This document shows positions 14,401 to 17,561 of a stretch of DNA of 17,561 nucleotides, piece after piece. The notes below the pieces were generated by a model. That model was not told where the DNA came from, did not search any database, and saw only the letters and a program-made list of their open reading frames with translations. How positions within the stretch are numbered: the stretch's first letter is position 1; each line of letters opens with the position of its first letter. The stretch is from Seribacter sulfatis (GTDB lineage: Bacteria > Verrucomicrobiota > Verrucomicrobiia > Opitutales > Seribacteraceae). Made by a program: the position numbers and the translations under genes. The stretch covers positions 1 to 17,561 of the forward strand of contig NZ_CAXLMO010000061.1 in the NCBI RefSeq assembly GCF_964187635.1. Reading direction: 5' to 3'.

Positions 14401-15261
14401 ATGAGTACAGTTGACCAGTTCGAAAGCGTTTTTAAGGCAGCCGCCAAAACAATCTATCTTCATGAAAGCCCATCCTTAGGGAAGGTTTTGTTGGTCACCG
14501 ATATGGAAGAGTCCGATTCCACATTGTATTTAAACTCGGTACGTAAGTATTTTGAGAAGACTCTTCTTCCCGGTGAAACGAAATGGGAGGTGCTTTCCAA
14601 AAAAGACTTTCAATCCGTTAAGGAGTTGCTCGGTAAAGTCGAAGAGTACCAACCGGATTTGCTCCTCACTTATCGTAATCTGAGGAGTGAGTCGTGGAGG
14701 TGGCCATACAGCCTGGGTGAACACTTGGATGTTCTTACCCAGGTAACCACCACGCCCGTTCTTGTGTTACCCCACCCGGATCGGGATGATGCATCTGAAC
14801 TTTTAGAAAAGTCTCCTGAAAAAGTAATGGCGGTGTCAGGTCATATGTGCGGGGAAGGTTCCCTCATTAAATATGCATCTGCCTTCACTCCCAAAGGGGG
14901 GAAGCTTTTACTGAGCCATATTGAAGATAAGGTTACCCTTGACCGTTATCTTGATGCGATTGAAAAGATTCCTGATATTGATACCGACGTGGCCAAGGAA
15001 ACTCTGCTTGCCCGACTGCTTAATGATGCCAAAGATTTTGCCGAGTCTGCTCGGTCTAGTTTGGAACGTGCCGGTCTTGGGATTTCAGTTGAGTGCATGG
15101 CTCAATTAGGATCCCGTTTGGAGGATTATCGAAAACTTATTGAAGAGGGAGAGGTCGATCTTCTAGTTATGCACGCCAAAGAGGATGATCAATTAGCGAT
15201 GCATGGTATGGCCCATCCTCTCGCGGTTGAACTTCGCTCCGTACCCATTCTTTTATTGTGA
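14401..15261 (+). CDS. Tandem universal-stress-protein-like protein, degenerate
   Basis: A 286-residue cytoplasmic protein that I read as two UspA-like halves (about 26-124 and 139-286). Each has the alternating beta/alpha pattern, a first strand (KVLLVTDMEES and KVMAVSGHMC) and a closing TTTPVLVLP or RSVPILLL strand. The usual ATP-binding signature G-2X-G-9X-G-S/T is missing from both halves, so it is probably a non-ATP-binding sensor or scaffold. Its last four bases (GTGA) overlap the GTG start of the SLC13-type permease, so the two are almost certainly translationally coupled and may work together. It begins 65 bp after the LacI gene, with no convincing terminator between, so it could belong to the operon or have its own promoter. 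Confidence 0.7.
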   Translation: MSTVDQFESVFKAAAKTIYLHESPSLGKVLLVTDMEESDSTLYLNSVRKYFEKTLLPGETKWEVLSKKDFQSVKELLGKVEEYQPDLLLTYRNLRSESWRWPYSLGEHLDVLTQVTTTPVLVLPHPDRDDASELLEKSPEKVMAVSGHMCGEGSLIKYASAFTPKGGKLLLSHIEDKVTLDRYLDAIEKIPDIDTDVAKETLLARLLNDAKDFAESARSSLERAGLGISVECMAQLGSRLEDYRKLIEEGEVDLLVMHAKEDDQLAMHGMAHPLAVELRSVPILLL

Positions 15262-16670
15262 GTATATTACCGAATTTCCTGGCATCTTCCTCTGCCCATT
15301 CTGTCAGTCCGGGAGTGACATATATTTTTCTAGGATTGCTGGTGTGTATGATTCTCTGCCTCGCTTTGGAGGAAAAGATTCACGCTAAAAAGTCTTTGAT
15401 TGTGGGGTTGTTTTCTGTCGTGGCCCTTTTTCTCGGTGCCTGGTTTAATCTGCTTCCGTTTACAGATGTAAGTAATCTTGTCATTGGTGGACACAAAATT
15501 TCTCTGCCTGTTTATATTCCGGGCGTGGATTGGGAAGTCATCGCGATCATACTTGGTTCCTCCCTGTTTGTGGATGTCACAAGCAAGTCCGGACTCTTCA
15601 CTTGGGTCGCGGTCAAATTAACCAAGCTTTCTTCAGGTGATCCTCTTCGCCTACTTATTCTGTACGGGGTAATGACAGTGGTTTTTTCCGCGGTGTTGAA
15701 TAATGTTACCGCCATGATCATCGTGGGTTCACTGACTGGAGTCTCTCTTAAAAAACTCAATCAATCAGAAAAACTGCTGGGTTTTCTTCTGGTGGAGGGA
15801 TTACTCACCAACATTGGAGGACTGCTCACCCTTATTTCTTCAGTGCCCAATATTATTGTGGGTAAAACGGCGGGGATTGAATTTATTGATTTCTTCCTGA
15901 AAGCGGCACCTTATGTGGTAATTGCCACCGTGGTTACCCTTTGGCTTGGTTCCAGGCTTTTCAAGATCGGTTCACTTAAAACCGAGGAAGAAAAAACTTC
16001 CGCTAAGAATTTGGTGGCTGGATTTGATGAGAACGAAGGAATTGAGTCGCCCGGTTTTTTCCGCTTTGGAGCCATTATGACTTTTGTGTTTATTGGAACT
16101 GTTGCCATGACCTCGCAATTGCCTGTGGTCAACGAGCTCGGACTTGGCTTTGTGGCACTTTCCTTTGCTGGCATAATGCTCGTTCGCTACAAGTCAGTAG
16201 CGGATCGGTTTTATAAGACAATTGATTGGGACTTACTCTTTTTCTTTGTCTGCTTATTTGCGGTAATTAATGTAATGGAGCATGCCCGTGTGCTTAACCT
16301 AATTGGTGATTGGCTCATGCCCATTATGGGGCTGGGTGATTCAGCGGGTCCAGCTGCCCTGCTTGTCGCCTCAGCCGCGGCCAGTTCGGTAACCGATAAT
16401 ATTCCCCTTGCCGCCATGTTGGCTAAGATATTAGGAGCGATGCCCGAAATTTCATCCAATCCGGACAGTCCTTATTGGTGGGCGGTAATTTTTGGTTCAA
16501 ACTTGGGTGGTAATATTACCCCAATCGGGTCAGCATCCACTTTGGTTTCAGTTACCATTATTCATAAATACGGATTGAAACTTTCTTTTGCCGGGTTTGT
16601 AAAAGTGGCACTTCCCTATGCAATTATCCAACTGGCCCTTGGGGTAGTTTATTTGTTAATTACTACCTAA
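15258..16670 (+). CDS. ArsB/NhaD/SLC13-type (ion transporter superfamily) permease
   Basis: A 470-residue integral membrane protein with about 11-12 hydrophobic segments and the two-fold repeat of the ion transporter superfamily. Repeat 1: DWEVIAIILGSSLF (91-104), NNVTAM (148-153), NIGGLLTLISSVPNIIVG (185-202). Repeat 2: DWDLLFFFVCLFAVI (323-337), SVTDNIPLAAM (377-387), GSNLGGNITPIGSAS (413-427). These match the P-protein/ArsB/NhaD/CitM group, which moves Na+/H+, arsenite or di/tricarboxylates; sequence alone does not choose among them. A cytoplasmic loop lies at about 238-268. The start is a GTG inside the stop region of the USP-like gene (GTGA overlap). Given the neighbours, uptake or export of an organic anion such as a sugar acid, or Na+/H+ exchange, are the leading options. 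Confidence 0.88.
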   Translation: MSILPNFLASSSAHSVSPGVTYIFLGLLVCMILCLALEEKIHAKKSLIVGLFSVVALFLGAWFNLLPFTDVSNLVIGGHKISLPVYIPGVDWEVIAIILGSSLFVDVTSKSGLFTWVAVKLTKLSSGDPLRLLILYGVMTVVFSAVLNNVTAMIIVGSLTGVSLKKLNQSEKLLGFLLVEGLLTNIGGLLTLISSVPNIIVGKTAGIEFIDFFLKAAPYVVIATVVTLWLGSRLFKIGSLKTEEEKTSAKNLVAGFDENEGIESPGFFRFGAIMTFVFIGTVAMTSQLPVVNELGLGFVALSFAGIMLVRYKSVADRFYKTIDWDLLFFFVCLFAVINVMEHARVLNLIGDWLMPIMGLGDSAGPAALLVASAAASSVTDNIPLAAMLAKILGAMPEISSNPDSPYWWAVIFGSNLGGNITPIGSASTLVSVTIIHKYGLKLSFAGFVKVALPYAIIQLALGVVYLLITT

Positions 16671-16683
16671 TCAGAGAGTATCA

Positions 16684-16699
16684 GCCGAATTGATTCGGT
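16684..16699. terminator. Hairpin between convergent genes, possible bidirectional terminator
   Basis: CCGAA (16685-16689) and TTCGG (16694-16698) form a perfect 5-bp stem with a TTGA loop, extendable by one G.T pair. It starts 14 bp after the permease stop codon. T-richness downstream on the plus strand (16706-16722) is interrupted, and on the minus strand there is none, so termination is plausible only on the plus side. Confidence 0.4.
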
Positions 16700-16742
16700 A
16701 ACATCGATTTGCGATTTTGTTTAATAAGTCTTCGGAAAATCT

Positions 16743-17561
16743 TTAGGTTTTCCTTCTGGATATTTTTTGCCCAATTATCACTGCTCCAAAGATGAGAATT
16801 GAACCAGCGAACAATGTTAAGAGTGCATCCGTATCAATATTTTTGATTTCTCCAAAGAAAAAGAGCGAACAAATAACTGCCAGTGGAACCACTGCATTGT
16901 TACAAGCGGCCAGAGTTCCCGTATTCGATTGAGTTGCCCCTTTATTCCATAGGAAAAAACCTAAGCCAGAGGCTATAAATCCGAGGTAGAGAATTGATTT
17001 CCATTGTTCTAGGTTGATTTCCAATGTGCTCCAATCCGTAAACAAAGAAGAAAAGCAGGCGGCACATATAGTACCTCCTATCGTTAAAAGTGAAAACACA
17101 TTACGGTCATTAATTTGCCAATTCTTATACTTCCAGTCTCGGTAAGCCACCTGGCCAAATGCGAAGGCGAGTCCAGCCCCTTGCATTAGCATAAATCCGA
17201 TCCAAATATCACCACTTGGGAGTTCCTTTGCTTTGATAATTCCAGCTCCTAAAACCGATAAAATTGCAACGAGTAGATAACGCCAGGAAAACTTTCGCTG
17301 ACGAATATCGTTTATCAGAACAACATAAACAGGAGTTAAAATCGAAAAGATAGCGACTAGATGAGAGGGGATATAGTAAAATGCACGCATATATAAACTG
17401 TACATTAATCCAAACTGGACTGCACCGTAGAGAATGAGACGCCCGCGGTCACGCACCGAAATGTCATGTGTTATGAGGAAGGGCAAGAATAGGAGGGATG
17501 CACATCCAAGCCGAATTGTGGCAACTATGTATGGATCAACTCCAGTTAAAGCATTTCCAAT
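16743..17561 (-). CDS. EamA/DMT family transporter (partial, N-terminus beyond window)
   Basis: The reverse strand stays open from the stop at 16743-16745 to the right edge, giving 272 residues. A TTG at 17484-17486 could be mistaken for the start, but upstream codons continue the family pattern (TGVDPYIVATIRLG.. then LLFLPF), so the true start lies outside. Residues beyond that TTG contain about nine hydrophobic segments in two EamA repeats, with YIPSHLVAIFSILTPVYVVL as the end of repeat 1 and a matching LGFIASGLGFFLWNKGA...LAACNNAVVPLAVI in repeat 2. EamA proteins (about 290-300 aa) export or import small metabolites; the substrate is unknown. It is convergent with the permease gene and shows no link to the catabolic operons. 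Confidence 0.9.
   Translation of the reverse strand: MGNALTGVDPYIVATIRLGCASLLFLPFLITHDISVRDRGRLILYGAVQFGLMYSLYMRAFYYIPSHLVAIFSILTPVYVVLINDIRQRKFSWRYLLVAILSVLGAGIIKAKELPSGDIWIGFMLMQGAGLAFAFGQVAYRDWKYKNWQINDRNVFSLLTIGGTICAACFSSLFTDWSTLEINLEQWKSILYLGFIASGLGFFLWNKGATQSNTGTLAACNNAVVPLAVICSLFFFGEIKNIDTDALLTLFAGSILIFGAVIIGQKISRRKT

Noticed and set aside
16743..17486. Complete EamA gene starting at 17486
   Set aside because: The frame continues without a stop to the window edge with family-typical residues, so the gene is truncated by the window and the TTG is internal.

Overview
The window looks like chromosomal DNA of a free-living, probably marine, Gram-negative bacterium of the Planctomycetota/Verrucomicrobiota type. 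My best guess is Verrucomicrobiota, class Opitutae (Puniceicoccales/Coraliomargarita-like). This rests on the mix of a DUF1080 (3-keto-disaccharide hydrolase) protein, Gfo/Idh/MocA oxidoreductase, xylose-isomerase-like epimerase, secreted azurin and LacI regulator, on moderate G+C, and on an almost complete lack of Shine-Dalgarno sequences. No rRNA, tRNA, CRISPR array or insertion sequence is visible.

Layout. 1-323: the 5' part of a secreted azurin-like cupredoxin (minus), cut by the window edge. 324-1769: an AT-rich, gene-poor stretch with a 116-bp tandem duplication and two paralogous microprotein genes (minus). 1770-3581: RecQ helicase (minus). 3782-4235: two small unrecognised ORFs (minus). 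4399-6162: a secreted TIM-barrel glycoside-hydrolase-like protein (plus). 6155-9115: a minus-strand operon of DUF1080 protein, Gfo/Idh/MocA dehydrogenase, sugar isomerase/epimerase and a small hypothetical protein. 9223-14335: a plus-strand operon of D-2-hydroxyacid dehydrogenase, Ldh2-type dehydrogenase, KDG kinase, SDR-type mannonate/fructuronate oxidoreductase and LacI regulator. 14401-16670: a divergent universal-stress-like protein overlapping an ArsB/NhaD/SLC13 permease gene. 16743-17561: a partial EamA transporter (minus), cut by the right edge.

How it fits together (inference). The centre reads as a carbohydrate-use locus: a secreted hydrolase, a 3-keto-glycoside-type module (DUF1080 + Gfo/Idh/MocA + epimerase) and a uronate/2-keto-3-deoxy-acid module (SDR + KdgK + two 2-hydroxyacid dehydrogenases). 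The two operons diverge from one 107-bp region that carries a 22-bp palindrome centred on CpG, the usual form of a LacI-family operator, next to a perfect TTGACA box. The LacI gene at the end of the plus operon is the obvious regulator. A partial match to the same site overlaps a possible promoter of the hydrolase gene, suggesting a small regulon. Mannonate dehydratase, uronate isomerase, KDPG aldolase and a dedicated sugar importer are not in the window, so the substrate remains open.
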